Positions 39,406-48,312 of a DNA stretch of 64,000 bases are shown in pieces. The position numbers and the translations under genes were made by a program. Source of the stretch: Alphaproteobacteria bacterium (lineage in GTDB: Bacteria > Pseudomonadota > Alphaproteobacteria > UBA6615); the NCBI GenBank assembly GCA_009691025.1, contig SHWB01000005.1, positions 50,407-114,406 of the forward strand. Direction: 5' to 3'. The notes beneath the pieces were generated by a model that was given only the letters and a program-made list of their open reading frames with translations, did no database searches and had not been told where the DNA came from. The first letter of the stretch is position 1. Each line of letters begins with the position of its first letter.

Positions 39406-40308
39406 TCAGTCGCGATAGATGGTTGACTCCAGGCCGGCGGCCAGTTTGTAGACCTCGTACAGCGAGGCCGTGTCGATGCCGCCGAAACCCTGCGCCATGC
39501 AGGAATAATGCATCTGCAACGCGACGCTGGACAGCAGCGCCGGCGACAGCGCCGCTGCCGCCTCGGCACCGATGATCTTGGCGTCCTTGCGCGAGATGTT
39601 GTAGGTGCCGCGCGCCGACAGGTAGTTGCCCTCGACGGCCATGCGCGCCCGCTGCTTCCACACCCGGCTGCTGCCGAAGCTATGGCTCACAAGGTCATAG
39701 ACCTGCTTTGTGTCGAGCCCCATCTTGATGGCTAAGGTCAGCGCCTCGGCCATGGCCGTGTTGTTGATGCATACCAGCATGTTGACGACGTATTTCATGC
39801 GTGAGGCGTTGCCGAACGCGACGAGATACCAGTGCTTCTGCGTGAAGCCCTCGATGACATGGACGATCTCATCATAGGCTGCCCGGTCGCCGATGGCATA
39901 GAGCACCAGCCTGCCGCCCAGAACGGATTCGCGCGTACCCGACACGGCGCAGTCGAGCAGCGAAATGCCGAGATCGCGCGGCCGGTGCGCGGCGGCCTCC
40001 TTGTCGGCGACGGCCAGAGTCGAGGTGTCGAACACCACGAGTCCGTCGAGGCCGGATTCGACGATGCTGCCCTGGCCCGTGGCGACCGCGTGAAAGGCCT
40101 CGGCCGAGGGCAGCGAGAGGATCACGGTATCCGAACGATCGGCGACATCGCGCGGCGAGCTCGCGAGTCGGCCGCCGCCAGCCTCCAGCTCGGCCATCAA
40201 GTCTTCGAGCAGATCGTAGCCGACAACGGCGAAGCCGGCCTTGCGCAGGGTCAGCGCAATGCCGCCGCCCATCGCGCCCAGACCGACGACGCCCACCTTT
40301 GTCGCCAT
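39406..40308 (-). CDS. 3-hydroxyisobutyrate dehydrogenase-like protein (paralogue 2)
   Basis: The 300-residue product is co-linear with paralogue 1: GVVGLGAMGGGIALTLRKAG at the N-terminus, DCAVSGTRESVLGGRLVLYA, NASRMKYVVNMLVCINNTAM with the catalytic Lys, and LQMHYSCMAQGFGGIDTASL near the C-terminus. It precedes paralogue 1 by 38 bases in the same transcript direction, so the pair probably arose by tandem duplication. Both end with a T-A-S-L-Y-E-V-Y-K segment, which paralogue 3 keeps only in part (T-A-A-M-C-R-V-Y-E). Confidence 0.82.
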   Translation of the reverse strand: MATKVGVVGLGAMGGGIALTLRKAGFAVVGYDLLEDLMAELEAGGGRLASSPRDVADRSDTVILSLPSAEAFHAVATGQGSIVESGLDGLVVFDTSTLAVADKEAAAHRPRDLGISLLDCAVSGTRESVLGGRLVLYAIGDRAAYDEIVHVIEGFTQKHWYLVAFGNASRMKYVVNMLVCINNTAMAEALTLAIKMGLDTKQVYDLVSHSFGSSRVWKQRARMAVEGNYLSARGTYNISRKDAKIIGAEAAAALSPALLSSVALQMHYSCMAQGFGGIDTASLYEVYKLAAGLESTIYRD

Positions 40309-40455
40309 CGCGGTGCCCCTTGCCTGCTGGGCCGGGACTCTATCCCGTCCGGGTATGCCTGCCGAGCGGCATCGTGGTTGCCGGGCAAGGGGCCGAGATG
40401 CTTAGACTTGGACCGCCCGGCGGCCACGCCCGCCGGACGCCTGGAAAAATATCAG

Positions 40456-41475
40456 ATGACCGGGGAACGACCGTTCATAACCGCCACGGAAGCCGAATTT
40501 CCGATCATCGATGTCGGTCCCTACCTCGCGGATGCGCCGGGAGCACTCGATGCTGTCGCGACGGCAATCCGTGTGGCGATGGAAAGCCTCGGCTTCATGA
40601 TGTTCCGCAATACGGGGGTGCCGCAGGGTATCGTCGATGCCGCCTTCGCGGCGACGCGGCGGTTCCACGCCCTGCCCGAGACCGAGAAGCTGGCCATCAA
40701 GGTCGACCAGAACCAGAGCGGTTACGTGCCGCAGGACTATACGAGCAATGAGCACTCGCCGGTCGGCGACTCCGCCACCGTACGCCGGGACGCGTCAGAG
40801 GTGATGATCGTGTGGCGTGAGCGCGCGGCCGACGATCCTAATGTGCTCGCCGGCAAGGCGCTATGCGGCCTCAACCGCTGGCCGGGCGAGGCAGTCCTGC
40901 CTGGCTTCCGCGACGCCACGATCCGCTATCTCTATGCGGTGACGGCGCTGGCCTTCCGCATGCTGCCGGTCTTCGCCCGGGCGCTCGACATGCCGGCGGA
41001 TCATTTTGCAGGTTTCTTGCGCGATCCGACCGTGCTGCTGCGGATGGTTCGCTATCCGGCTGTCGGCGAGATCCGCAGCGACCAGTTCGGGTCCAACGCC
41101 CATACGGATTCGAGCTTCGTTACCTTCCTGCCGCAATCCGACGTGCAGGGCCTGCAGGTGCAGACGCCGCCCGGCGAGTGGGTGGACCAGCCGGTCCTGC
41201 CCGGCGCCTTCGTCGTCAATTCGGGCAACATGCTGAAGCGCCAGTCCAACGACCGCTTCAAGGCAACGCCGCACCGGGTGCCGACGGCTGTGGAGCGCGA
41301 TCGTTACTCGATCGCGGCTATCTTCAGACCCGACCTCGAGGATGTCGTCGCCCCCGTCGCGTCCTGCGTCGGGCCGGACAATCCGCCACTATACGAACCG
41401 GTCGTATCCGGCGACCGGTTCCTGCGACACCTCGCTGGCAGCTACCGCCACCTGCGGCACCGCGCGGCCGCCTGA
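40456..41475 (+). CDS. Isopenicillin N synthase-like 2OG/Fe(II) oxygenase (paralogue A)
   Basis: The 339-residue DIOX-type enzyme begins with the family's FPIIDVGPYLADAPGAL. The iron triad is seen as H-x-D in SNAHTDSSFVTFLPQ and the distal His in FKATPHRVP. The R-x-S motif for the co-substrate carboxylate is present as DRYSIAAIF. The region between (VQTPPGEWVDQPVLPGAFVVNSGNML, read in parts) matches the IPNS fold. Such bacterial proteins oxidise small acids or sugars' derivatives; they are not antibiotic synthases by default. The start is the ATG at 40456. A heme-binding-type GlcG protein follows 62 bases downstream. Confidence 0.85.
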   Translation: MTGERPFITATEAEFPIIDVGPYLADAPGALDAVATAIRVAMESLGFMMFRNTGVPQGIVDAAFAATRRFHALPETEKLAIKVDQNQSGYVPQDYTSNEHSPVGDSATVRRDASEVMIVWRERAADDPNVLAGKALCGLNRWPGEAVLPGFRDATIRYLYAVTALAFRMLPVFARALDMPADHFAGFLRDPTVLLRMVRYPAVGEIRSDQFGSNAHTDSSFVTFLPQSDVQGLQVQTPPGEWVDQPVLPGAFVVNSGNMLKRQSNDRFKATPHRVPTAVERDRYSIAAIFRPDLEDVVAPVASCVGPDNPPLYEPVVSGDRFLRHLAGSYRHLRHRAAA

Positions 41476-41537
41476 CCGCTGGAACCGCCGGTTTTCCCAG
41501 ACTACGTTCGAGCACCTTCAACAGGGAGTGAAGCACC

Positions 41538-41966
41538 ATGGCCAACGTGACTCTCGACCAGGCAAACACCATCTGCCGGGTCGGCTTCGAATACGGCAAG
41601 GAAAAGAAGCTCGCCGGCCTCACCTTCGTCGTGCTCGACGCCGGCGGCCATGTCGTCTCCGCCCAGCGCGCCGACAACAGTGGCATCCTTCGCTTCGAGA
41701 TCGCCTTCGGCAAGGCGTGGGGTGCGCTCGGCATGGGCCGGTCCTCACGCGTCATCGAGGGCATGGCGAAGGATCGTCCACACTTCGTCGGCGCCGCCGT
41801 GACGGCATCGGGCGGCCGCATGGTGCCGGTCGCCGGCGGTGTGCTGATCAAGGATTCGGCCGGCACGATCGTCGGCGCCGTCGGCGCCAGCGGCGATACC
41901 TCGGACAATGACGAGGCCGCGGCTGTCGCGGGCATCCAGGCCGCGTGCCTGGCGGCGCAGGTCTAG
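41538..41966 (+). CDS. GlcG/HbpS family protein (DUF336)
   Basis: The 142-residue protein has LAGLTFVVLDAGGHVVSAQR, the R-A-D-N-S-G-I-L-R-F-E-I-A-F-G-K-A-W-G-A block, and VPVAGGVLIKDSAGTIVGAVGASGDTSDNDE, the complete GlcG/HbpS signature. Members bind heme or small molecules, and frequently accompany glycolate or other alpha-hydroxyacid catabolic genes. The ATG at 41538 follows AGGGAGTGAAGCACC. It is in line with the upstream oxygenase and convergent with paralogue 3. Confidence 0.88.
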   Translation: MANVTLDQANTICRVGFEYGKEKKLAGLTFVVLDAGGHVVSAQRADNSGILRFEIAFGKAWGALGMGRSSRVIEGMAKDRPHFVGAAVTASGGRMVPVAGGVLIKDSAGTIVGAVGASGDTSDNDEAAAVAGIQAACLAAQV

Positions 41967-42009
41967 CCGGAAGGATCCCTCTCCGCCCATGAGCGGAGAG
42001 GGTGTCCCA

Positions 42010-42924
42010 TTACATCCCGTCGTTCATCTCGCCGGCGCCCTTGCGCTCGACGCCGCCGATGATCTCGTAGACGCGGCACATCGCGGCTGTATCGATGTTG
42101 TACATGCCGAGCGAGACGCCGACCTGGTGCATCTGCAGCGCCGCCTGGAACAGCACGGCGGGGAAGGACAGTTCGCGCGCGAAATCGCCGATGATCGGTC
42201 CGTCCTTGTCGGCCATCAGGAAATTGCCGCGCGAGCTGGTGTAATCCTCGGTCACCGCCATCTTGGCGCGAATCTCCCACAGCTTTGAGTTGGCCGCGCT
42301 GTCCTTGACGAGGTCGTACATCACCGCAGGGTCGATGCCGGCCTTGATCGCCAGCGCCATGGCTTCGCCGTTGGCGGCGGTGAGGATGCAGACGAGGTAG
42401 TTGATGACGAACTTCACCTTGCTCGCCATGCCGAAGGCACCGACATAGGTGTGATTGCGGTTGAAGGTGTCGAAGGCAGGCGCGACGCGGTGATAGGCCT
42501 GCTCGTCGCCGGCCACGTAGGCCGTCAGCGTGCGGGAGAGGATCATGTCGCGGTTGCCCGAAACGGTGCAGTCGAGCAGTGTCATGCCGGCCTTCGCCAG
42601 CGCCGCGTGGCCGCGATCCTTGTCGGCGGTTGGCAGCGTCGAGGTGTCGGCGACGATGAGGCCGCGCTTGCCGGAGGCAGCGATGCCATCGGCGCCCTCG
42701 ATCACAGCGTGGAAGGCTTTCACGCTGGGCAGTGACAGCAGCACATAGTCGGCCGCTTCCGCGACCGCGCGCGCCGTGGTTACCGTCTTGCCACCCAGGC
42801 CGGTCAGCTCCTCGCGCGCCGCCGGGCGCGGGTCGGTGCCGACGACCGCGAATCCGGCGTCGATCAGCCGTGACGCCATGGCCGAGCCCATCGCGCCGAT
42901 ACCGACGATTCCTACCGTAGCCAT
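42010..42924 (-). CDS. 3-hydroxyisobutyrate dehydrogenase-like protein (paralogue 3)
   Basis: The 304-residue protein has N-terminal GIVGIGAMGSAMASRLIDAG, DCTVSGNRDMILSRTLTAYV, the catalytic Lys in MASKVKFVINYLVCILTA, and LQMHQVGVSLGMYNIDTAA. It is more divergent than paralogues 1 and 2 but keeps the same spacing. Only a 137-base spacer separates its start from the end of the transporter gene at 43062, so it may be the distal gene of that minus-strand run. Substrate unknown. Confidence 0.82.
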   Translation of the reverse strand: MATVGIVGIGAMGSAMASRLIDAGFAVVGTDPRPAAREELTGLGGKTVTTARAVAEAADYVLLSLPSVKAFHAVIEGADGIAASGKRGLIVADTSTLPTADKDRGHAALAKAGMTLLDCTVSGNRDMILSRTLTAYVAGDEQAYHRVAPAFDTFNRNHTYVGAFGMASKVKFVINYLVCILTAANGEAMALAIKAGIDPAVMYDLVKDSAANSKLWEIRAKMAVTEDYTSSRGNFLMADKDGPIIGDFARELSFPAVLFQAALQMHQVGVSLGMYNIDTAAMCRVYEIIGGVERKGAGEMNDGM

Positions 42925-43061
42925 CGCTTCCCTCTCTTCCGGTGCTGCCGGGGCTTACCGCGCGAGGGACCGGCGGGCGCGGCAGGGGCTGCATTGCGCT
43001 CACGCTGCGAGACGCAAGGCAATGTGCGCACTACCGGCAGCGCGACGCCGCCGAATAGGGG

Positions 43062-44306
43062 TCAGCGTCGCCAGGGATTCACCAGCAGCGCGAAGAAGGC
43101 GACCATCGAGACGCCGGCGATGGTCATAACGATGGCCGTCGGCAGCGACGATTCGTGCAGGAAGGCCGAGACAGCCAGTGTCGCCAAGGTGCTGATCGCC
43201 ATCTGGAAGAAGCCGGCCAGCGCCGACGCCGAGGCGGCCATCGACGGGGCCACCGCCGTCATGGCGCCGGCCAGGGTCGTCGGCACGACTAGCCCGCTGC
43301 CGATGGAAAAGGCGCCGGCGACGACAAGGAACACCCACGGCCGGTCGACGCCGGCCAGCGCCGCCAGGACCAGCGCGGCCGGCGCACCGGCCAGCAAGGT
43401 GCTGCCGAGACAGATCAGCCGGTCGATTCCCAGCCGCGCGACGATGCGCGCGGTGAACAAATTGGCAGCGATGAAGCAGAGCGGCGCGGCCAGCATGTAG
43501 GCGCCGAATTCCTCGGTCGTCAGGCCGCCCAGCGTGATCAAGACGGTCGGCGAGCCCGACAGATAGGCTTGGAACACGGCCACCGCGAAGCCGGTTGCGA
43601 GGCAGTATCCCATGAAGGCGCGCAGGCCGAACAGGCGAAGTCCGTTATGCGCCATCGTGGCGATGCGTGGCGCCTGGCGCAGCGCCGGCGGCAGCGTCTC
43701 CGGCAGCACCCGCAGCCCCGCCACCAGAACGATCGTGGCGATGGCGCCGGTGGCGTGAAAGGTCATGCGCCAACCGCTGAAATCCATCAGATGGCCGCTG
43801 AGCATCAGGTAGCCGCCAAGGATAGGGCCGATCGCTGGTCCGACGCCCATCGCCATACCGAGATAGGCCATGGCCCGCGCGGCGGCAGCGCCGTGCGAGG
43901 TGTCGCGCACCATGGCGCGCGAGATCACCAGCAGCGTGCACGAGCCGGTCGCCTGCACGAAGCGGGCGATCATCAGCATCTCGATGTCTGGCGCCAGCGC
44001 GCAGGCGAAGCTCGCCACCGCGAACAGCGCGAGGCCGGCGAGGATGACGACGCGGCGACCGTAGGCGTCCGACAGCGGGCCGACCACGAGCTGCGCCACG
44101 GCGAAGGCGCCGAGATAGGCGGGGATGATCAGCCGCGCTGCATCGACCGAGCGGTCGAGGTCGGCGGCCAGTGCCGGCAGCGCCGGCAGGAAGATGGTAA
44201 TCGCCATCTGGCTGGTGAACATCATCGCCACCAGCACGATGAGCGGCGTCATGCCGAGCGGCGGCGCCGCCGTCTGGCTAGATGGTGTCTGCGTCATCGC
44301 CGCCAC
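43062..44306 (-). CDS. MFS transporter, Bcr/CflA type (copy 1)
   Basis: The 414-residue product has twelve predicted membrane segments. The first helix carries MAITIFLPALPAL as in Bcr/CflA drug:H+ antiporters, and the loop 2-3 signature is V-G-P-L-S-D-A-Y-G-R-R. The A-R-F-V-Q-A-T-G and MGVGPAIGPILGGYL motifs follow in TM4-TM5. It is a tandem paralogue of the next gene upstream, and the two overlap by 13 bases. It exports or imports an unknown solute at the inner membrane. The start is the ATG at 44306, although a second Met three codons on is possible. Confidence 0.85.
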   Translation of the reverse strand: MAAMTQTPSSQTAAPPLGMTPLIVLVAMMFTSQMAITIFLPALPALAADLDRSVDAARLIIPAYLGAFAVAQLVVGPLSDAYGRRVVILAGLALFAVASFACALAPDIEMLMIARFVQATGSCTLLVISRAMVRDTSHGAAAARAMAYLGMAMGVGPAIGPILGGYLMLSGHLMDFSGWRMTFHATGAIATIVLVAGLRVLPETLPPALRQAPRIATMAHNGLRLFGLRAFMGYCLATGFAVAVFQAYLSGSPTVLITLGGLTTEEFGAYMLAAPLCFIAANLFTARIVARLGIDRLICLGSTLLAGAPAALVLAALAGVDRPWVFLVVAGAFSIGSGLVVPTTLAGAMTAVAPSMAASASALAGFFQMAISTLATLAVSAFLHESSLPTAIVMTIAGVSMVAFFALLVNPWRR

Positions 44307-45526
44307 GGGCGCACGAGGAGGGCGAAGGCGATGACGGCGCCGCAGGCGAAAACGGTCATGGGGATAGCGGTCTGCACCATCGAGGTGTGCTCCATCGACG
44401 AGACGGCGACGGAACCCGCGGCCGACAATGCCATCTGGAAGAAGCCCGCCAGCGCGGCGGCCGTGCCGGCAAGGGCCGGCGGCACGGCGTTCATGGCGCC
44501 GGCGAGGCTGGTGGATACCGAAAAGCCGCTGCCGATGGAGTGCAGTACCATGAACGGCACGATGGCCAGCGGCGCGTCCGCCCCCGCCAGACCCAGCACC
44601 AGCATGCCGCCGGCACCGGCGACAAGGAAGCCGCCGCCGATCCAGATCAGACGGTCGATGCCGAAGCGAGGCACCAGTCGGCTGACCACCAGCGTGGTGG
44701 CGATGAAGCCGATCGGGATCGTCATCAGGTAAAGGCCGAATTGCTGGGGCGGCACGCCCTTGAGCGCGATGAGGACGGTCGGCGCGCCGGTGACGAAGCT
44801 GTGGAAGATGGCGTTAGTCAGCCCGATCGCCAAGGCGTAACCCATATAGGCCCTGTAGCTCAGCAGGTCTAGGTAGGTGTGCGCGAGCGGCCCGAAGCGC
44901 GCCGGCCGCCGCGCCGCCGGCGGCAGGGTTTCGGGCAGCAGCAGGGCGGCGCTCAGCATGACGAAGAAGCCGAACGCGCCAGTGGCATAAAAGATCGACC
45001 GCCAGCCCGCGCTCTCGACCAGGGCTCCGCCGAGCAGGGGCGCGATGGCTGGACCGACGCCCATAGCCATCGACAGATAGGCGAGTGCCCTTGCCGCCGA
45101 GGCGCCCTGCGCCGTGTCCCGCACGATGGCACGCGACAGGACGATAAGGGTGCACGCACCAGCCCCCTGGGCGACACGCGCGACGACAAGGAACTCGACC
45201 GATGGCGCCAGCGCGCAAGCGAAGCTGGCCGCTACGAACAATCCTACGCCCGACAGCACGATGAGCCGCCGCCCCAGGGCGTCGGCCAGAGGGCCGAGCA
45301 CGAGCTGGGCGACGGCGAAGGTGCCGAGAAAGGCCGGAATGATGATGGCGACATCGGCCGTGTGCACGGCGAAGGCCGCGCCGATAGCCGGCAATGCCGG
45401 CAGGAAGGCGGTGATCGCCATCTGGCTGGCGAACAGCATCGCCACCAGCAGCGCCATGGCCGACGGGCGCAGCGGCGGCGCGGCGACCGTGCCGACACCG
45501 GCGAAGGGTGGGGCGGGATCGGTCAA
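44294..45526 (-). CDS. MFS transporter, Bcr/CflA type (copy 2)
   Basis: The 410-residue paralogue of copy 1 has MAITAFLPALPAIG, the LGPLADALGRR loop, VAQGAGACTLIVLSRAIVRD and MGVGPAIAPLLGG. The best start is a TTG at 45526, whose TTGA overlaps the TGA of the upstream reductase gene; the alternative ATG 24 codons further in lies at the edge of the first helix. The overlap implies coupled translation. Having two back-to-back copies suggests either a heteromeric pair or two related solutes. Confidence 0.8.
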   Translation of the reverse strand: MTDPAPPFAGVGTVAAPPLRPSAMALLVAMLFASQMAITAFLPALPAIGAAFAVHTADVAIIIPAFLGTFAVAQLVLGPLADALGRRLIVLSGVGLFVAASFACALAPSVEFLVVARVAQGAGACTLIVLSRAIVRDTAQGASAARALAYLSMAMGVGPAIAPLLGGALVESAGWRSIFYATGAFGFFVMLSAALLLPETLPPAARRPARFGPLAHTYLDLLSYRAYMGYALAIGLTNAIFHSFVTGAPTVLIALKGVPPQQFGLYLMTIPIGFIATTLVVSRLVPRFGIDRLIWIGGGFLVAGAGGMLVLGLAGADAPLAIVPFMVLHSIGSGFSVSTSLAGAMNAVPPALAGTAAALAGFFQMALSAAGSVAVSSMEHTSMVQTAIPMTVFACGAVIAFALLVRPWRR

Positions 45527-46500
45527 GGATAGAGACCGGCGAGGCGGGCGCGGCCCTGGATGAGGGCGAGCACGACGTCGAGCGCCGGTGTGGCGACGCC
45601 GGCCCGCGTGCCGAGCTCCGCCACCACGGTGATCATCGCGTCGATCTCCATCGGCCGGCCGGCTTCGAGGTCCTGCAGGATCGAGGGTCGAAAGCGGCCG
45701 AGCGCGGCGCCGAGGTCGATGCGCGCATAGTTCGTCATGTCGAGCCTGAGGCCGAAGCATTCGCCGACGGCGCGGCTTTCGTCGAGCAGGCGCCGGGCGA
45801 CCGCGCGTAAGCCAGGGTCGTGGCCAATGTCCTTGAGCGTCGCGGCGGTCAGCAGGGACACCGCGCCCATCGACAAATTGCCGAGCAGCTTTAGCCAGAC
45901 CTCCTGATGTATGTTTGCCGTCGCGGTGCCTCGCAGGCCACCCGAGGTCGCCGCATCGGCCAGGTCCTGCACGCGCGATGTGAGCCTGTGCGACGGCTCG
46001 CCGAAGATGAAATGGTCGCCGGCGGCATGGCGGATCACACTCGGCTCCACCACCTAGGCGACGGCATGGATGACACAGCCGATGACGCGTGCCGGATCGA
46101 CACTGGCGGCAAGCCGGCCACCCGGATCGACCGCGTCGAGATGCGCGCCTTCGAGAGTGCCGACGATACCCTGGCAGAACCACCACGGGATGCAGTTCAT
46201 CGCCGTCACCACCGTGGTGTCGGGGCCGAGCAGCAGCGCTAGACGCGGTACGAGGGTCGGCAGGTTCGGCGTCCTTAGCGTCAGGACGACGTGGTCCTGC
46301 GGGCCGAGATCGGCAGGGTCGTCGCTCGCCGCCACCCGCGCCACGGTCGTGCTGCCACCCATGACGAGGCTGGCACCCCCGGCACGGATGGCGGCGAGAT
46401 GGGCGCCGCGCGCGACCATGGAGACGTCATGGCCGGCGGCAGCGAGACGCACGCCGAGAAAGCCGCTGATCGCGCCGGCGCCGACGATGCAGATCCTCAT
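45523..46500 (-). pseudogene. 2-dehydropantoate 2-reductase (PanE/ApbA)-like, in-frame TAG
   Basis: The frame starts MRICIVGAGAISGFLGVRLA, with the NADPH-binding GxGxxG, then VVLTLRTPNLPTLVP, TAMNCIPWWFCQG and GCVIHAVA. A TAG at 46054-46056 comes next, followed by VVEPSVIRHAAGD, the catalytic Lys region WLKLLGNLSMG and a complete C-terminal helical domain. The PanE family has Glu in A-A-E-(V/I)-V-E-P at the stop position, so GAG to TAG is implied. Length, 325 codons, is normal. In this context it more likely reduces a catabolic ketoacid than ketopantoate. It overlaps the amidase (46497) and the transporter (45526). Confidence 0.78.
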
Positions 46501-47891
46501 CGGGCCGGAGACCCTCCTTCAAGGAGTGTCCAGCCGACCCATGCGGCATGGGCGAACAAGCTCGCCTCGCCATGCGCGGCGCCGACGAGTTGCAGGCCGA
46601 GCGGCATGCCGTGTGCTGCCAGCACCGGCAGCGTCAGGGCCGGCAGGCCGGCACAGGTTGCCGGCGCCGTCGCCCCGGGGCGGCCCATATTGTCGAGCCC
46701 GATCGCCGCGACGCTGGACGCCGAAAGGCCGATGAAGCCGTCATAGGTACGCGCGGCCGCATCGAATCGGGCGCGCAGCTCGTCGCGGGCGCCGAGGGCG
46801 TCGTGATAATCCTCCATGGTCGCCGCGCGCGCCTTCTCCATCAGCGGGCCGAGGCGCAGGCCGAAGCGGAAGCCCTTGGCGTCATAGTCGAGGAAGGGCC
46901 AGCGCATTTCGTTTGTCACCAGCGCCATGATCGTCGCCTCGCTGGTTGCGCAGGCCGCTTCAAGGCGGCGCAGCACCGGGTCGTCTTCCGGCTCGACGAT
47001 CTCGACACCGGTGGCGCAGAGGCTCTTCAACGCGTCCTCCAGGGCGGCGCGGCAGTCGGCATCGGTGTGCTGCCAGTCTGGCTCGTAGAGCCTGGCGAGG
47101 CGGCGCGGCTTCGCCGGTGCGGGCGGCTCGGCCGGCCCGTGCAGGCCGCGCCAGCCCGGGATCGGCCCGGCCGTCCGCGACAGGTGGCGCAGCACGATCC
47201 ACGCGTCTTCCAGTGTGGTCGTATGCGTGCCGACATGATCTGTGGACGGACAGACCGGCTCCATGCCGTCCATGCGGATCACGCCGTAGCTTGGCATCAC
47301 GCCGACATGGCCGCAATAGGAAGCGGGACGCATCACCGAGGAAATGAGCTGCGAGCCGAGCGCCACCGGCAGCATGCCGGCGCCGACCGCCGCGGCGGAG
47401 CCGCTGGAGGAGGTTCCGGGCGTGCGGCGCGGATCGAGCGGGTTGCGCGTGCGGCCGATGCGGCCGATGGCGAATTCCGTGGTCACGGTCTTGCCGACGA
47501 TGACGGCCCCGCCCTGGCGTAGCGCCCAGGCGACGGCGGCATCGCGCTCCGGCGGCCTGCCGGCGAAAATCTCGCTGCCGCGTCCGGTAGGTAAATCCTC
47601 GGTGCTGATCACATCCTTGAGGCCGATGGGCAGACCGTCGATGGCGGATAGCGGCGTGCCGTCCCGCCAGCGTGCCGTCGCGGCGTCCGCGGCGGTGCGG
47701 GCGCGATCGAAATCGTAGACCACGAAGGCACCGATCTCCGGCTCGCGCGCCTCGATGGTGGCGATGCAGCGTTCCAGCAGATCGCGCGGGCTGTCCTTGC
47801 CAGCGCGGAACGCCGCAGCGAGGCCGTGAAAGGAGGGCAGAGCACGGGTGCCCGGCTGCCAGTCGGTGTGCGGGCGGTCGTCGTCAGGCAT
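46497..47891 (-). CDS. Amidase (amidase signature family)
   Basis: The 464-residue enzyme has the Ser-cisSer-Lys triad: Lys in LPIGLKDVIST, cis-Ser in GTSSSGSAAAVGAGM, and the nucleophile Ser in the segment ISSVMRPASYCGHVG. Relatives read Q-T-(G/A)-G-S at that last place, so the L-I-S-S variation is unusual but leaves the nucleophile. The preferred start is MPDDDRPH at 47891, six codons inside a longer frame. The family hydrolyses diverse amides. It is first in a four-gene overlapping run with the PanE-like gene and the two transporters. Confidence 0.85.
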   Translation of the reverse strand: MPDDDRPHTDWQPGTRALPSFHGLAAAFRAGKDSPRDLLERCIATIEAREPEIGAFVVYDFDRARTAADAATARWRDGTPLSAIDGLPIGLKDVISTEDLPTGRGSEIFAGRPPERDAAVAWALRQGGAVIVGKTVTTEFAIGRIGRTRNPLDPRRTPGTSSSGSAAAVGAGMLPVALGSQLISSVMRPASYCGHVGVMPSYGVIRMDGMEPVCPSTDHVGTHTTTLEDAWIVLRHLSRTAGPIPGWRGLHGPAEPPAPAKPRRLARLYEPDWQHTDADCRAALEDALKSLCATGVEIVEPEDDPVLRRLEAACATSEATIMALVTNEMRWPFLDYDAKGFRFGLRLGPLMEKARAATMEDYHDALGARDELRARFDAAARTYDGFIGLSASSVAAIGLDNMGRPGATAPATCAGLPALTLPVLAAHGMPLGLQLVGAAHGEASLFAHAAWVGWTLLEGGSPAR

Positions 47892-47921
47892 CGTACCAAC
47901 TCCTTGCACCGACCGGCGTCA

Positions 47922-48302
47922 TCAGCGGCGCAGCTCGTCGGCCAGTATCTCGAACACCTGCTCGGGCGGGCGGCCAAGGGCGGCGCGCTCGCCGGCGACG
48001 ACGATAGGCCGTTCGATCAGTTCCGGATGCGCCAGCATGGCGTCGATCAGCTTGTCCTCGCTCATGGCCTCGTCGGCGAGGCGGAGGTCCTTGAAGGCCG
48101 CCTCGCCGCGCCGGAGCAGCTTGCGCGCTGGCAGGCCGAGCTGTTTCAGCACGCGCTTCAGCGATGCCTTGTCGGGGCGGTCCGTCAGGTACTCGACGAG
48201 AAGCGGCTCGTGTCCATTCTCCTGCAGCAGCGCAAGCGTCTGCCGGCACTTGCTGCAGCGCGGGTTGTACCAGATCGCAACATCCTTGCGGTTCCTGGCC
48301 AT
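47922..48302 (-). CDS. arsC: ArsC family (arsenate reductase / YffB-like) thioredoxin-fold protein
   Basis: The 126-residue protein has the catalytic N-terminal block IWYNPRCSKCRQTLALL, with the active Cys at about residue 16, then EYLTDRPDKASLKRVLKQLG and IERPIVVAGERAALGRPPE. The basic residues that bind arsenate (the Arg in ERPIV and the final R-P-P-E) are present. Whether it reduces arsenate or acts as a Spx/YffB-like thiol enzyme is unclear, since no ArsR, ArsB or Acr3 gene is seen. The adjacent BASS-type transporter may or may not be related. Confidence 0.85.
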   Translation of the reverse strand: MARNRKDVAIWYNPRCSKCRQTLALLQENGHEPLLVEYLTDRPDKASLKRVLKQLGLPARKLLRRGEAAFKDLRLADEAMSEDKLIDAMLAHPELIERPIVVAGERAALGRPPEQVFEILADELRR

Positions 48303-48312
48303 GACGATGTTC

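Noticed and set aside
40456..41475. Isopenicillin N synthase as evidence of a beta-lactam cluster
   Set aside because: No ACV synthetase, acyltransferase or beta-lactam genes are nearby; the family is broad and such proteins are common in ordinary catabolism.
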